DNA of 64,000 bases, taken from positions 124,001-188,000 of the forward strand of contig NZ_RMBX01000012.1 in assembly GCF_003807585.1 (NCBI RefSeq), written 5' to 3'. Source of the DNA: Chitinophaga barathri. Lineage in GTDB: Bacteria > Bacteroidota > Bacteroidia > Chitinophagales > Chitinophagaceae. Below the pieces are notes generated by a model, which worked only from the letters and a program-made list of their open reading frames with translations, was not told the DNA's origin and searched no databases. Each line of letters begins with the position of its first letter. Position 1 is the stretch's first letter. Of the stretch, positions 1 through 7,974 are shown one piece after another. Made by a program: the position numbers and the translations under genes.

Positions 1-1
1 G

Positions 2-604
2 ATCACGACCAGCACCGGCAAAAAATTCAGCTATAAAGGCGTGAAAGCCCCTTATTTAAACAGAACTGCCGCACCGGTTTGGGGCAAGCCCATCAACCTG
101 TTCAACGGTAAAGACCTGGGCGGCTGGAAGATCGCTCCCAAAAATCAATGGGAAGTGAAAAACGGCATTCTCACCAGCGCAAAATCCGGTGTGAACCTGA
201 TCTCCGAGCAAACCTTCACGGACTTCAAACTGCACGTGGAATTCAAATACCAGAAAGGCAGCAACAGCGGCGTATACCTGAGAGGCCGTCATGAGGTGCA
301 GATCGAAGACAGCCCGAAAGATGCACATCCTTCCAGCGTATTGTTCAGCGGTGTGTACGGGTTTATCGCTCCCAGCGAGATCGCGGCCAAAGGCCCGGGT
401 GAGTGGCAGAGCTACGACATCACGCTCATTGGCAGAATGGTGACCATCGTGGTAAACGGGAAAACAGTGGTGAGCAACCAGGAGATACCCGGCATCACCG
501 GCGGCGCTATCGACAGCAACGAAGGCGAACCCGGACCTATCTACATCCAGGGCGATCATGGCCCGATAGAATTCAGGAAGATCGTGATAACACCGGCAAA
601 ATAA
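2..604 (+). CDS. DUF1080 (3-keto-disaccharide hydrolase-like) protein, 5' truncated
   Basis: The reading frame is open from the first bases of the window, so the true start lies upstream and only the C-terminal 200 residues are seen. The visible part begins with an INLFNGKDLGGWK stretch, the typical opening of the DUF1080/3-keto-disaccharide hydrolase beta-sandwich. It continues with SGVYLRGRHEVQIED and ends with IYIQGDHGPIEFRKIVI, both usual in this concanavalin-like fold. Family members are secreted or periplasmic and act on 3-keto sugars or bind glycans; the substrate cannot be told here. An internal GTG at 41 could serve as a start, but the upstream frame has no stop, so truncation by the window edge is more likely. 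A strong hairpin terminator follows directly. Confidence 0.85.
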   Translation: MTTSTGKKFSYKGVKAPYLNRTAAPVWGKPINLFNGKDLGGWKIAPKNQWEVKNGILTSAKSGVNLISEQTFTDFKLHVEFKYQKGSNSGVYLRGRHEVQIEDSPKDAHPSSVLFSGVYGFIAPSEIAAKGPGEWQSYDITLIGRMVTIVVNGKTVVSNQEIPGITGGAIDSNEGEPGPIYIQGDHGPIEFRKIVITPAK

Positions 605-613
605 GATACCAGG

Positions 614-646
614 AAAGGACAGCTGCAAACGCTGTCCTTTTTTATT
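614..646 (+). terminator. Rho-independent terminator of the DUF1080 gene
   Basis: A perfect 10-bp stem (AAAGGACAGC with GCTGTCCTTT), a 7-base loop and a run of T follow 9 bases after the stop codon. The minus-strand GNAT gene ends just beyond, so the hairpin may serve both convergent genes. Confidence 0.85.
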
Positions 647-647
647 T

Positions 648-1397
648 TCAGCTATTGGGTATTTCTCCTTCCAGCATATATCCGCACACCCTCATGCCTG
701 CCCTCAGCAGCGTCGCTTTTGAAGCGGGATTGGTAATATTGCAGCGGGCCGCGGGTTTTCTGCCTGCGAGGTAACATGCTTTTTTTATTTCCTGTATCAG
801 GAAACTCCCATACCCCTGTTTCCGGGAATCTTCCAGCACTTCCATGTACAGATCGGCGAAAGGTTTATTGTAATGCAGCAGGAACCCGCCGGTAGCAATC
901 ACTTTTTTGTTCAGCACAAGCACATACGCGCCCACCGGTTCGGATTTGTGTTCAAACATTTCATCTTCCAGGCTGCCGGGACGGAAGGTGGCATCACTGG
1001 TGAGCGTAGTGACGGCGAAGTCGTCAAACAGGATCACTTCGGACTTGATGTGTATGGAGAACTCGTATAACAATGCGGAGAGAAAAAGATCATTGCTCTG
1101 GCAGGTAATGTACCGTACGCCGGATGCCAGGAGGAATTGCCTGAACAGGGCGTGGGTATATTGCCTGTAATGCGGGACGATGTAACATTCAAACACGTCA
1201 TCACGGTCGGGTATCTCATGCCTCCCTTTGACGGAGGCGTAGCCTGCCGTATGGCCATCAATCAGCAGCCTGTAGGAGTCCGACCAGCCTCTTTCGTGAG
1301 TGGCGTTGTACCTTACCTGGAAATTGGTTTCCTGGAGATATAATGCCCGGAACGGCAGGATATCGGCAAGCGGGGTCTTTGATGCCTGGAATTCCAT
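648..1397 (-). CDS. GNAT family N-acetyltransferase
   Basis: This 249-residue protein has a C-terminal GNAT fold. A beta strand GGFLLHYNKPFADLYMEVL is followed by the acetyl-CoA pyrophosphate-binding loop RKQGYGSFL (the Q/R-x-x-G-x-G/A motif) and by NPASKATLLRAGM, the late helix seen in this superfamily. The N-terminal 110 residues are less typical and may be a second, degenerate GNAT half. No signal peptide or membrane segment is visible, so it is cytoplasmic. The acceptor substrate is unknown. The start is an ATG at 1397; it runs convergently towards the DUF1080 gene and is transcribed alone. Confidence 0.8.
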   Translation of the reverse strand: MEFQASKTPLADILPFRALYLQETNFQVRYNATHERGWSDSYRLLIDGHTAGYASVKGRHEIPDRDDVFECYIVPHYRQYTHALFRQFLLASGVRYITCQSNDLFLSALLYEFSIHIKSEVILFDDFAVTTLTSDATFRPGSLEDEMFEHKSEPVGAYVLVLNKKVIATGGFLLHYNKPFADLYMEVLEDSRKQGYGSFLIQEIKKACYLAGRKPAARCNITNPASKATLLRAGMRVCGYMLEGEIPNS

Positions 1398-1426
1398 GTA
1401 ATAAAGCTACGCAAAATTCCCCCTTG

Positions 1427-1495
1427 TTATTTCACCGCGACCACATCTATTTCCACCAGCATGTCTTCTATGGAAACAAAACGTGATGCCTTTTT
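1427..1495 (-). pseudogene. 3' remnant of a RidA-family (enamine/imine deaminase) gene
   Basis: On the minus strand 22 codons run between a TGA and a TAA and encode a peptide ending MLVEIDVVAVK. RidA/YjgF proteins characteristically end with a core strand of the type (A/M)LVEIEVIA, and the preceding ASRFVSIED fits the strand before it. No start codon or RidA body lies upstream; the AraC gene begins 18 bases away on the other strand. The fragment is therefore read as the tail of a lost ridA gene. The match is short and could be chance, but it is in frame with a proper stop. Confidence 0.45.
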
Positions 1496-1512
1496 TCATA
1501 AATTTATAGGCC

Positions 1513-2292
1513 ATGAACTTTCAGCAGTTTCCACCCTCCCCCCTCCTGCAGCCTTACATCAAGTGCTACTGGATATTTGCCACCGGCCAGGAAGGCATCA
1601 CGGAAACTATTTACCCCAGCGGGTATCTCGAGCTGGCCATTAACATTTCAGCGGGCAATGTGGTCACCATTCTCAACGACCGCCACATCAAAATGCCGCC
1701 GGTGGAAGTGCTGGGTCACCTCACGGCACCCGGCAAAATAACCGCCAGCAAAAGCACTACGCTGCTCATCGCGCGGTTTCACCCGCATGCCAGCGCCATC
1801 TTTTTTCCCGCGCAGGCTTCTGAATTCACGAACGATTCCATCGACCTGAAAGACTTGATCAAACAGGATGCAGAAGAGCTTTTTGAAAGAATAATGGAAC
1901 AGGAGACGCTTGAACAAAAGGTGGCCGTGCTGGACCGTTTCCTCGTGAATAAACTAAAAGGACTGATCAAAGATCAGCAGCGGCTGGAGCTGGTACGCCA
2001 CCTGAGTGCGGGCGATACGGTGAGCGTGGAAAAACTCGCGCAGCGTTTCGGGGTATCCGAACGGTATGTGCAGAAGCTGTTCCTGGACTACGTGGGCGTT
2101 ACACCGAAAAGTTTTTTTAATATACAACGTTTCAACAAAAGCCTGCAACTGGTACGTACTTCCACTGTTTCGCTTACTTCCATCGCTTATGAATGCGGGT
2201 ACTTCGACCAGGCGCATTTTATTAAAGAGTTCCGCAACTTCACCGGCCTCACACCTTCCCAATACCAGCAATCACTGGTGGTAAAACCATAA
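1513..2292 (+). CDS. AraC family transcriptional regulator with DUF6597-type N-terminus
   Basis: This 259-residue cytoplasmic regulator opens with PPSPLLQPYIKCYWIF and a YPSGYLELAIN motif, typical of the beta-rich sensor domain found in front of many AraC proteins. The C-terminal third is a double helix-turn-helix: SVEKLAQRFGVSERYVQKLF is the first and SIAYECGYFDQAHFIKEFR the second, with the family signature ending in GLTPSQYQQS. The ligand is unknown. The DUF4440 lipoprotein gene follows 77 bases downstream in the same direction and is a possible target. The ATG at 1513 fits the start of the conserved domain. Confidence 0.9.
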   Translation: MNFQQFPPSPLLQPYIKCYWIFATGQEGITETIYPSGYLELAINISAGNVVTILNDRHIKMPPVEVLGHLTAPGKITASKSTTLLIARFHPHASAIFFPAQASEFTNDSIDLKDLIKQDAEELFERIMEQETLEQKVAVLDRFLVNKLKGLIKDQQRLELVRHLSAGDTVSVEKLAQRFGVSERYVQKLFLDYVGVTPKSFFNIQRFNKSLQLVRTSTVSLTSIAYECGYFDQAHFIKEFRNFTGLTPSQYQQSLVVKP

Positions 2293-2369
2293 AAATACCG
2301 CTGTTCGCTTTTTTACAATGATGCGGCGTTGCCGTGGCGTTACTTTGTAACTGTAAAACAAAAAAGCAC

Positions 2370-2843
2370 ATGAAAACATTTAACCTATTTATATGCTTCG
2401 CACTTTCCGTATGGATGTGCGGCTGCGCGGCACAGGCAGGCTCCGCGCCGGATAAGCTGGAAGAAGCGAAAAAAGCGATCGCGGAAAGCAATGCTGTTTA
2501 TTTCCAGGCATTTGCAAAAGGGGATTCTTCGATATTCATTGACAGGTATGCAAAGGACTGTTGCATCATGACGCCCGGGATGCCCGCCCTGTGCGGGAAA
2601 GATGCTGCCGCAACGTTCTTCCGGATCGCTTACGACAAGGTGGGCCTGCGCAACGGGAAATTCACGACTACGGCCGTATACGGCGATGGCATAGAATACG
2701 TCACTGAAGAGGGCCTCTGGCAATCGTTCGATGCCGGCAATAAGATGTTCGACAATGGCAAGTTCCTGGTGCTTTGGAAAAAGACGCCGGAGGGCTGGAA
2801 AATGTACCGGGATTCGTTTAGCAGCAACCTGCCGCCCGGTTAA
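2370..2843 (+). CDS. DUF4440/SnoaL-like lipoprotein
   Basis: The protein has 157 residues from the ATG at 2370. It begins with a short signal peptide and a lipobox ending at Cys (MCGC), so it is probably a lipoprotein. The rest is a small cone-shaped NTF2-like domain of the DUF4440/SnoaL type: an amphipathic helix (LEEAKKAIAESNAVYFQAFAK), a DSSIFIDRYAKD segment and a terminal sheet with GLWQSFD and GKFLVLWKKTPEGWKMYRD. These domains often bind small hydrophobic ligands, but many have no known reaction. An upstream in-frame ATG at 2334 would put charged residues before the signal peptide and is rejected. Confidence 0.8.
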   Translation: MKTFNLFICFALSVWMCGCAAQAGSAPDKLEEAKKAIAESNAVYFQAFAKGDSSIFIDRYAKDCCIMTPGMPALCGKDAAATFFRIAYDKVGLRNGKFTTTAVYGDGIEYVTEEGLWQSFDAGNKMFDNGKFLVLWKKTPEGWKMYRDSFSSNLPPG

Positions 2844-2940
2844 CAGAAAATACAAACCGGCTATGGTTGGGCTTCTTCAACACTGCTACGTTATCGCTGA
2901 TCCTATATTAACCTAAATGACATTTGAAGGGTAGATATAG

Positions 2941-3006
2941 GGAAAGTAAAGGAGAGACGGAGGATAGACGCAGTTGAGGCGGAGATGAGGTGGACTTGAT
3001 CTGTGG
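2941..3006 (+). repeat. Dispersed intergenic GA-rich repeat, copy A
   Basis: This 66-base stretch aligns without gaps to the reverse complement of 34595-34660 with 51 of 66 identical positions, counted by eye. Many of the differences are transitions. The central block GGAGATGAGG is identical. It lies between the DUF4440 gene and the convergent cupin gene and has no coding frame. Confidence 0.65.
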
Positions 3007-3038
3007 TAAAAAAATATTGGTTATTGTAAATCAAATAG

Positions 3039-3395
3039 TTATAACGGTGTTGCTGGTTTCAGAAAATCCCCGTCTATGATCATCAGTTTCACGCCGGATT
3101 CAGTCAGGGAGCGGTGTGAGCTCAGATCGTCGGACACTACATAACTCATTCCTTCCGCCAACACAAAACGGGAACCATCAGCCAGTTCGCTCACGAAGCT
3201 GCCTTCAAGGCAATGGACGATATGGCCCTTTTGACACCAGTGGTCCGCAAGGTATCCGGGTGAGTATTCCACCATCCGGATCCTTAAGCCCTGGAATTGA
3301 AGCGTGCGCCACTGTGCGGAGCCTGTTTCACCGGGATGTGTGGTGGCGGGGATCAGTGCCCAGTTGATGGATTGAAAAGGGATGTTGGCGCTCAT
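3039..3395 (-). CDS. Small cupin-fold protein (DHxC motif)
   Basis: From the ATG at 3395 this is a 118-residue single-domain cupin. The conserved core is ADHWCQKGHIVHCLEG, with Asp-His-Trp-Cys and two further His residues that could bind a metal, followed by LADGSRFVLAEGMSYVV and SSHRSLTESGVKLMIIDG. It resembles the small Bacteroidota cupins named for a DHCW-type motif; no reaction is established for them as far as I know. A TTG at 3413 extends the frame, but it overlaps the promoter element TACCTTTG, so the ATG is preferred. It is monocistronic. Confidence 0.75.
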   Translation of the reverse strand: MSANIPFQSINWALIPATTHPGETGSAQWRTLQFQGLRIRMVEYSPGYLADHWCQKGHIVHCLEGSFVSELADGSRFVLAEGMSYVVSDDLSSHRSLTESGVKLMIIDGDFLKPATPL

Positions 3396-3410
3396 ATTTG
3401 CATTTGTACG

Positions 3411-3418
3411 CAAAGGTA
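3411..3418 (-). promoter_or_regulatory. Bacteroidota -7 promoter element of the cupin gene
   Basis: Read on the minus strand this is TACCTTTG, an exact TAnnTTTG match, with TTTA 19 bases upstream as a possible -33 element. It ends 15 bases before the ATG at 3395. Confidence 0.6.
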
Positions 3419-3421
3419 CAA

Positions 3422-3451
3422 AGAAGGGAATGGCCCGTAAAGGCCACTCCC
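3422..3451 (-). terminator. Hairpin terminator downstream of the sulfatase gene
   Basis: On the minus strand GGGAGTGGCC pairs with GGCCATTCCC (one G-T pair) and is followed by TTCTTTG. It lies 25 bases after the sulfatase stop and overlaps the upstream part of the cupin promoter, so the two genes are separated very economically. Confidence 0.55.
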
Positions 3452-3475
3452 GGGTATGATAAATGGAGAAACGAA

Positions 3476-5044
3476 TCAGTTGGGTTTGTTTTCGTCGGGT
3501 ATCATATGGTATGGCCCGCCACCGATCAGTGATTTGATATGCGGGAATTTTTTCAGCTCGGCAAAATGAGGCATCAGGACGGGATTCATGATCATGGTAA
3601 GCGTCCAGCCATGATCAGGGCCTGCAAAGCGTCCTGCTGAGGTCTTGATGCCGGTGGAAGGCGCAGCGCCGTTGAACAGGATATCGTATTGTTCAGCAGG
3701 GTCCCAGAGGAGGTTATATACCGCCGGCGCACTGGTGAGAGGCATACTCGGGCCCAGCCAGCTGTCTTTGGCGGTGAACATAAACTTGTACTGTTTTACT
3801 CTTACGCCGCCAAAGGACTGATCATAATAGAAAAAGAAATGATCCCGCTTGCTGGGGCCTTTGCCAAGCACATAGTCGCTGTTGTCTATCCCGTCAAAAA
3901 TGATAGGTTTGCCTTTGTTGTCCTTCCATTCATGAGGCGGAGGCTGCACACCGAGGATGCCGGCGAAAGTAGGCCACCAATCCATATGAGACATCATTTC
4001 GGTACTGGTGGTTCCGGGTTTGATGTGGCCTTTCCATGCGGCAATACACGGCACGCGGAACCCACCTTCATAGGCGCTGCCTTTTTCGCCGCGGAAGGGT
4101 GTATAACCGGCATCAGGCCAGGCGTCTACCCAGGCGCCGTTGTCCGTTGTCCAGATGATGATGGTGTTTTCTTCCAGGCCAAGATCGCGGATGGTCTGGA
4201 TCACGCGGCCGGAATTATCGTCCAGCTCCATCAGTGCATCCTGGTAGGGCATGCCGGCGGGTGATTTGCCTTTCCATTCGGGGCTGGGGAAATTGGGCTG
4301 ATGTACTTTCATGAAATTGAGGTACATAAAAAACGGCTTATCGTCTTTTGCATGACTTTTGATCCAGGAGATGGCCGTCTCACGGATCTCTGTGTCGCTG
4401 GTGATTAGGTTTTTGTAGTCAAAACGCCTGATCTGTCGGGGGCTTCCGCCTGCTTTTGCTTCCCATTCGCCGAGGTTGATGCTGTTCCACTTTTTCATGA
4501 ACTCAGCGTCATTTTTAGGCCATGCGGGGTTCAGTTCAGGATCGTCGTAAGCGTAAACGCCCGCGTAATAAGGCAGCATATGGTACATTTCATCAAAACC
4601 AACGGAGGTTGGGTATGCAGCCGGAACATCCCCTAAATGCCATTTGCCAAGCTGTACGGTGGAGTAGCCGTTTTGTTTAAGGAACTGTGCAATGGTGGGC
4701 GTCTCATTGGTAAGATGGTCAGGGTCGCCGGGTACCAGCACCAGCGAAAGGGAAGTACGGATGGGTATCCTGCCGGTCATAAAGGAAGCCCTTCCCGCGG
4801 TGCAGCTGGCCTGTCCATAATAATTCACGAAACGGGCGCCTTCTGCGGCCAGCCTGTCCAGGTGCGGAGTAGGCGCGCCTCGCATGGCGCCTCCGCCGAA
4901 GCAGCCCAGGTCGCCCCAGCCCACATCATCCGTCATGATGAACAGGATATTAGGTTTTTTCTGTGCTTTCAGTTCACCGGCGGACATACCAGCGGCCAGC
5001 GCCGTCAGCAGGCAACAACACAATAATCTTGCGGATTGGATCAT
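3476..5044 (-). CDS. Arylsulfatase (type I, formylglycine-dependent)
   Basis: The 522-residue protein starts at the ATG at 5044, giving a signal peptide (MIQSARLLCCCLLTALAAG). PNILFIMTDDVGWGDLG carries the paired calcium-binding Asp residues. CTAGR at about residues 81-85 is the sulfatase core, with Cys81 as the expected formylglycine precursor. The motif is C-x-A-x-R, not the more common C-x-P-x-R. TTDNGAW and KPFFMYLNFMKVHQPN are further active-site regions. It should hydrolyse sulfate esters in the periplasm or outside the cell; the substrate is unknown. It is the second gene of an operon with the outer-membrane barrel gene 37 bases upstream. A maturase is not visible in the window. Confidence 0.9.
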   Translation of the reverse strand: MIQSARLLCCCLLTALAAGMSAGELKAQKKPNILFIMTDDVGWGDLGCFGGGAMRGAPTPHLDRLAAEGARFVNYYGQASCTAGRASFMTGRIPIRTSLSLVLVPGDPDHLTNETPTIAQFLKQNGYSTVQLGKWHLGDVPAAYPTSVGFDEMYHMLPYYAGVYAYDDPELNPAWPKNDAEFMKKWNSINLGEWEAKAGGSPRQIRRFDYKNLITSDTEIRETAISWIKSHAKDDKPFFMYLNFMKVHQPNFPSPEWKGKSPAGMPYQDALMELDDNSGRVIQTIRDLGLEENTIIIWTTDNGAWVDAWPDAGYTPFRGEKGSAYEGGFRVPCIAAWKGHIKPGTTSTEMMSHMDWWPTFAGILGVQPPPHEWKDNKGKPIIFDGIDNSDYVLGKGPSKRDHFFFYYDQSFGGVRVKQYKFMFTAKDSWLGPSMPLTSAPAVYNLLWDPAEQYDILFNGAAPSTGIKTSAGRFAGPDHGWTLTMIMNPVLMPHFAELKKFPHIKSLIGGGPYHMIPDENKPN

Positions 5045-5081
5045 AACCGTAATATTTGGTGAGTAATGAGATAACAGTGAA

Positions 5082-5993
5082 TTACAGGCGAAGCGTGTAC
5101 ATATAACTGAACGTAACCGCCAGCACATCGGCCCCCTGGTCTTCGTGAACGGTTTTCATAAAAGCCAGGCCGAAAAGATGCCTTCGTTTCAGCATTCCTT
5201 TCACAGTGGCGCCTACCTTGATGGTGGCCTGCCGGTCGTCCTGGTCTGTGCCGTCTACCGCGGTTTCGCCACCGAACTGGGAAAAGAAGTCGGCCGAAGC
5301 CCATATGGCGGGCGTGAAGCTGTAACTGATGTGGGTATCCAGCCCCATTATGGGTTTGGTCGTTTCTTTATGACCGTTTTTGATCATCCGGTTTGGAGTG
5401 GTGAACATCACGCTGGGGTAAAAATCCCAGATGAACCCTTTGCCAAAGGCCTGGGACAGGCCCAGTTCCGGTTTAAATATCCAGTGATTGGTGCCGATGT
5501 TCAGCACGGCGGTGGTGTCATATTTCCCGGTGGGGCCGGTGAACTGGAGCGACCAGCTGAGGATGGTTTTCTGTTTGTATTTTACGAACTCGGGCAGGGT
5601 GAGCGAAGGCGCACCGATGATGTTGCTGCCGATGGTCACGGAGATATCCCCGAAGCCGGCATTGGAGCCTTTGAGGCCGAGGTTGGGAATGTTTCCGTCC
5701 ACGAAAGTATAAGGCAGCATCACGTTCACCCCGGCCGTTTTGCCGCCCACTGAAAAGAAACTGGCGAAGCGGGTAAAAACAATATTGTTATGAATACCTG
5801 ATTCATTGAGATAATGTGAGTTCTGCAAAGAAGGGAAATTTGCATCAGCGTAAGTATAGTATGCGCCCAGCGATTGGGTACCTTTCGGAACGTTCAGGTA
5901 GGCCCGTGGTTCCGTAGGCACTGCCTGGCCTGAAACACCGGAGCAGGAAAAGAGCAACAGGATTCCGCCTGTAAAGGTTAACAGGTTTTTCAT
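5082..5993 (-). CDS. Outer-membrane transporter-like barrel (phenol MetA-type family)
   Basis: This 303-residue protein has a signal peptide ending near SGVSGQA. Alternating hydrophobic strands follow, with glycine and aromatic girdles (GAYYTYADANF, GVNVMLPYTFVDG, GFIWDFYPSVMFTTPN), and it ends in an aromatic-rich strand FSYMYTLRL, as an outer-membrane beta-barrel should. The pattern matches the family annotated as MetA-pathway phenol degradation transporter. It probably forms a pore or channel. It lies just upstream of the sulfatase in one transcript, so it may help pass the sulfated substrate or its product; that link is inference. Confidence 0.7.
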   Translation of the reverse strand: MKNLLTFTGGILLLFSCSGVSGQAVPTEPRAYLNVPKGTQSLGAYYTYADANFPSLQNSHYLNESGIHNNIVFTRFASFFSVGGKTAGVNVMLPYTFVDGNIPNLGLKGSNAGFGDISVTIGSNIIGAPSLTLPEFVKYKQKTILSWSLQFTGPTGKYDTTAVLNIGTNHWIFKPELGLSQAFGKGFIWDFYPSVMFTTPNRMIKNGHKETTKPIMGLDTHISYSFTPAIWASADFFSQFGGETAVDGTDQDDRQATIKVGATVKGMLKRRHLFGLAFMKTVHEDQGADVLAVTFSYMYTLRL

Positions 5994-6241
5994 GAGCCAA
6001 TAGTTAGGTTAAATAATGGTTTCCGTGCTGAATTGTTTATACGAAGGCTACATGACTGTTATGCTTGTTGAAGTTAAAATATCGGCATTAAACTGCAAAA
6101 CATCCGCAGCGGATAAACGAAGTTCCGGTGCAAAAATGTCTTTTTAAAAAAGTTTACCGGCCTTCTGTGCCATCAGCATCTTGTCGCAGACAGGCTCCAT
6201 TATTGTCACATTCAACGCCCCCTGCATATCCGAATGCGGCA

Positions 6242-6249
6242 TACATTTG
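6242..6249 (+). promoter_or_regulatory. -7 promoter element of the GlxA-type regulator
   Basis: TACATTTG is an exact TAnnTTTG match ending 22 bases before the ATG at 6272. No clear -33 TTTG is seen at the expected distance. Confidence 0.55.
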
Positions 6250-6271
6250 TTCAATACATTAAATCCTCATC

Positions 6272-7270
6272 ATGAAACAAGTCACAATATTGGTTCCTCA
6301 CGGGGGAATGATGGGCAGTATCGAGATGCCGAGGCAGGTCTTCTCGGAAGTGAATGCGTACCTGGAAAGCACGGGCAAACCGCCGCTCTTTAGGATACAA
6401 ATGGCCGGTCTTGCCGCACAGGTGCCCGTGAACAATGACCGGTATCTCGTGAATACGGACGCGCAGCTGAAGGATATCAAACAAACGGACCTGATCATCA
6501 TCCCCGCCCTCGAAGCGGATATGGACAAATACCTCGCTAAAAACAGCGAGTTCATCCCCTGGATGGTGAAACAATACAAAGGGGGCGCGGAGATCGCCAG
6601 CCTGTGCGTGGGCGCTTTCCTGCTCGCATCCACGGGTCTGCTCACGGGGCGCAGGTGCACGACGCACTGGCGCGCGGTGAATGTGTTCAAGAGGATGTTC
6701 CCGGAAATAGAACTGGTGGAAGACAAGATCATCACGGACGAACGCGGCATTTATTCCAGCGGCGGCGGGTTGTCTTTTGTGAACCTGCTGCTGTACCTGG
6801 TGGAGAAGTTCGCCGGGCAGGCGCCGTTTATTTTCTGTTCCAAATTTTTCCAGGTAGACATGGACCGGAAAGCGCAATCGCCGTTCATTATTTTCAACGG
6901 GCAAAAGGATCATGAGGATGAGTCTATCCGCAAAGCGCAGGAGTTCATCGAAAAGAACATCCACCAGCGCATTACGGTGGATCAATTAGCTAATATGCTG
7001 GCTTTGGGAAAACGTAATCTTGAAAGGCGTTTTAAAAAGGCCACCTCAAATACAGTGGGAGAATATACGCAACGGGTCAAGATCGAAGCGGCGAAGGCCA
7101 GCCTGGTATCCAGCAGGTATAATGTGAATGAAGTGATGTACAGCGTGGGATATACCAGTACCAAGGCTTTCAGGACCACCTTCAAACGTATTACCGGGCT
7201 TTCGCCGGTGCAGTACCGCGCCAAATATAACTGGGAGCAGGTTGCGGGCCATATCATGAAAGAAAACTAA
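6272..7270 (+). CDS. GlxA family transcriptional regulator (DJ-1/PfpI plus AraC HTH)
   Basis: This is a 332-residue two-domain cytoplasmic regulator. Residues 1-195 form a DJ-1/PfpI-like amidotransferase fold with the nucleophile-elbow segment ASLCVGAFLLAS (Cys112) and TTHWRAVN. Residues 230-325 form an AraC double helix-turn-helix: ITVDQLANMLALGKRNLERRF, then EVMYSVGYTSTKAFRTTFKR, ending GLSPVQYRAKYN. In this family the first domain is a sensor and usually not an enzyme. The targets are unknown. Its stop overlaps by 4 bases the stop region of the convergent LytTR gene, so read-through from one could interfere with the other. Confidence 0.92.
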   Translation: MKQVTILVPHGGMMGSIEMPRQVFSEVNAYLESTGKPPLFRIQMAGLAAQVPVNNDRYLVNTDAQLKDIKQTDLIIIPALEADMDKYLAKNSEFIPWMVKQYKGGAEIASLCVGAFLLASTGLLTGRRCTTHWRAVNVFKRMFPEIELVEDKIITDERGIYSSGGGLSFVNLLLYLVEKFAGQAPFIFCSKFFQVDMDRKAQSPFIIFNGQKDHEDESIRKAQEFIEKNIHQRITVDQLANMLALGKRNLERRFKKATSNTVGEYTQRVKIEAAKASLVSSRYNVNEVMYSVGYTSTKAFRTTFKRITGLSPVQYRAKYNWEQVAGHIMKEN

Positions 7271-7974
7271 GCGCCCAGCATCCGCACGACATGTTTATAG
7301 TTCTTTCCTAAAGGTAATTGTTTACCGTTTTTGAGATGGACGATATTGCCTTCCAGTGCGTGTACCATCTTCCGGTTGAGGATAAATGATTTATGGATAC
7401 GCACAAAAACGTCCTGCGGCAGCTCTGCCTCATAGCTGCTGAGGGTGCGCTGCGTGAGGAGATACACATTGTCCTGCCATATCTTCACATAATTGCCAAA
7501 ACTTTCCAGGTAGGAGATGTTTTGCAGGTCTACAAACACCAGTTTTTTATCTGTTTTTACCGCCAGTTGTGCCGGTGCGGCTGAAGCCGTGGCGGGAGCG
7601 GGCGTTGTGGCGGTCTGTGCAAACAGCACATGTGCGCGGTTCACCGCCTGGAGGAAACGTTCGAAGCGGAAGGGTTTGAGCAGGTAGTCGCACACGGCGA
7701 GGTCGAAGCCCTGGAGAGCGTATTCCTCATATGCGGAAGTGATGATCACCAGCGGGCGCTGGTGCAGGGTGCGCAGGAATTCCAGGCCATTCAGGCGGGG
7801 CATACGGATGTCCAGGAAAATGAGGTCTACCGGCTGGCGGTTGAGGAATTCCAGTGCTTCGGTGGCGCGGTAACATTGGCCGGCCAGTTCCAGGAACGGC
7901 ACATCTTCGATGTATTTGAGAATAACATCGTGCGCCAGCGGCTCATCGTCTATGATCAAACAGCGCATTTTCAT
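7267..7974 (-). CDS. LytTR family response regulator
   Basis: This 235-residue regulator begins with a receiver domain: acidic pocket LIIDDEPL, phospho-acceptor Asp55 in LIFLDIRMPRLNG, Thr/Ser switch IITSAY and Lys in YLLKPF. An Ala/Pro-rich linker (about residues 120-138) leads to a LytTR DNA-binding domain with LVFVDLQNISYLESFGNYVKI and VFVRIHKSFILNRK. It overlaps the upstream histidine kinase by 4 bases (ATGA), so the pair is translationally coupled. LytTR regulators bind direct repeats upstream of their targets; none could be identified here. Confidence 0.93.
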   Translation of the reverse strand: MKMRCLIIDDEPLAHDVILKYIEDVPFLELAGQCYRATEALEFLNRQPVDLIFLDIRMPRLNGLEFLRTLHQRPLVIITSAYEEYALQGFDLAVCDYLLKPFRFERFLQAVNRAHVLFAQTATTPAPATASAAPAQLAVKTDKKLVFVDLQNISYLESFGNYVKIWQDNVYLLTQRTLSSYEAELPQDVFVRIHKSFILNRKMVHALEGNIVHLKNGKQLPLGKNYKHVVRMLGA

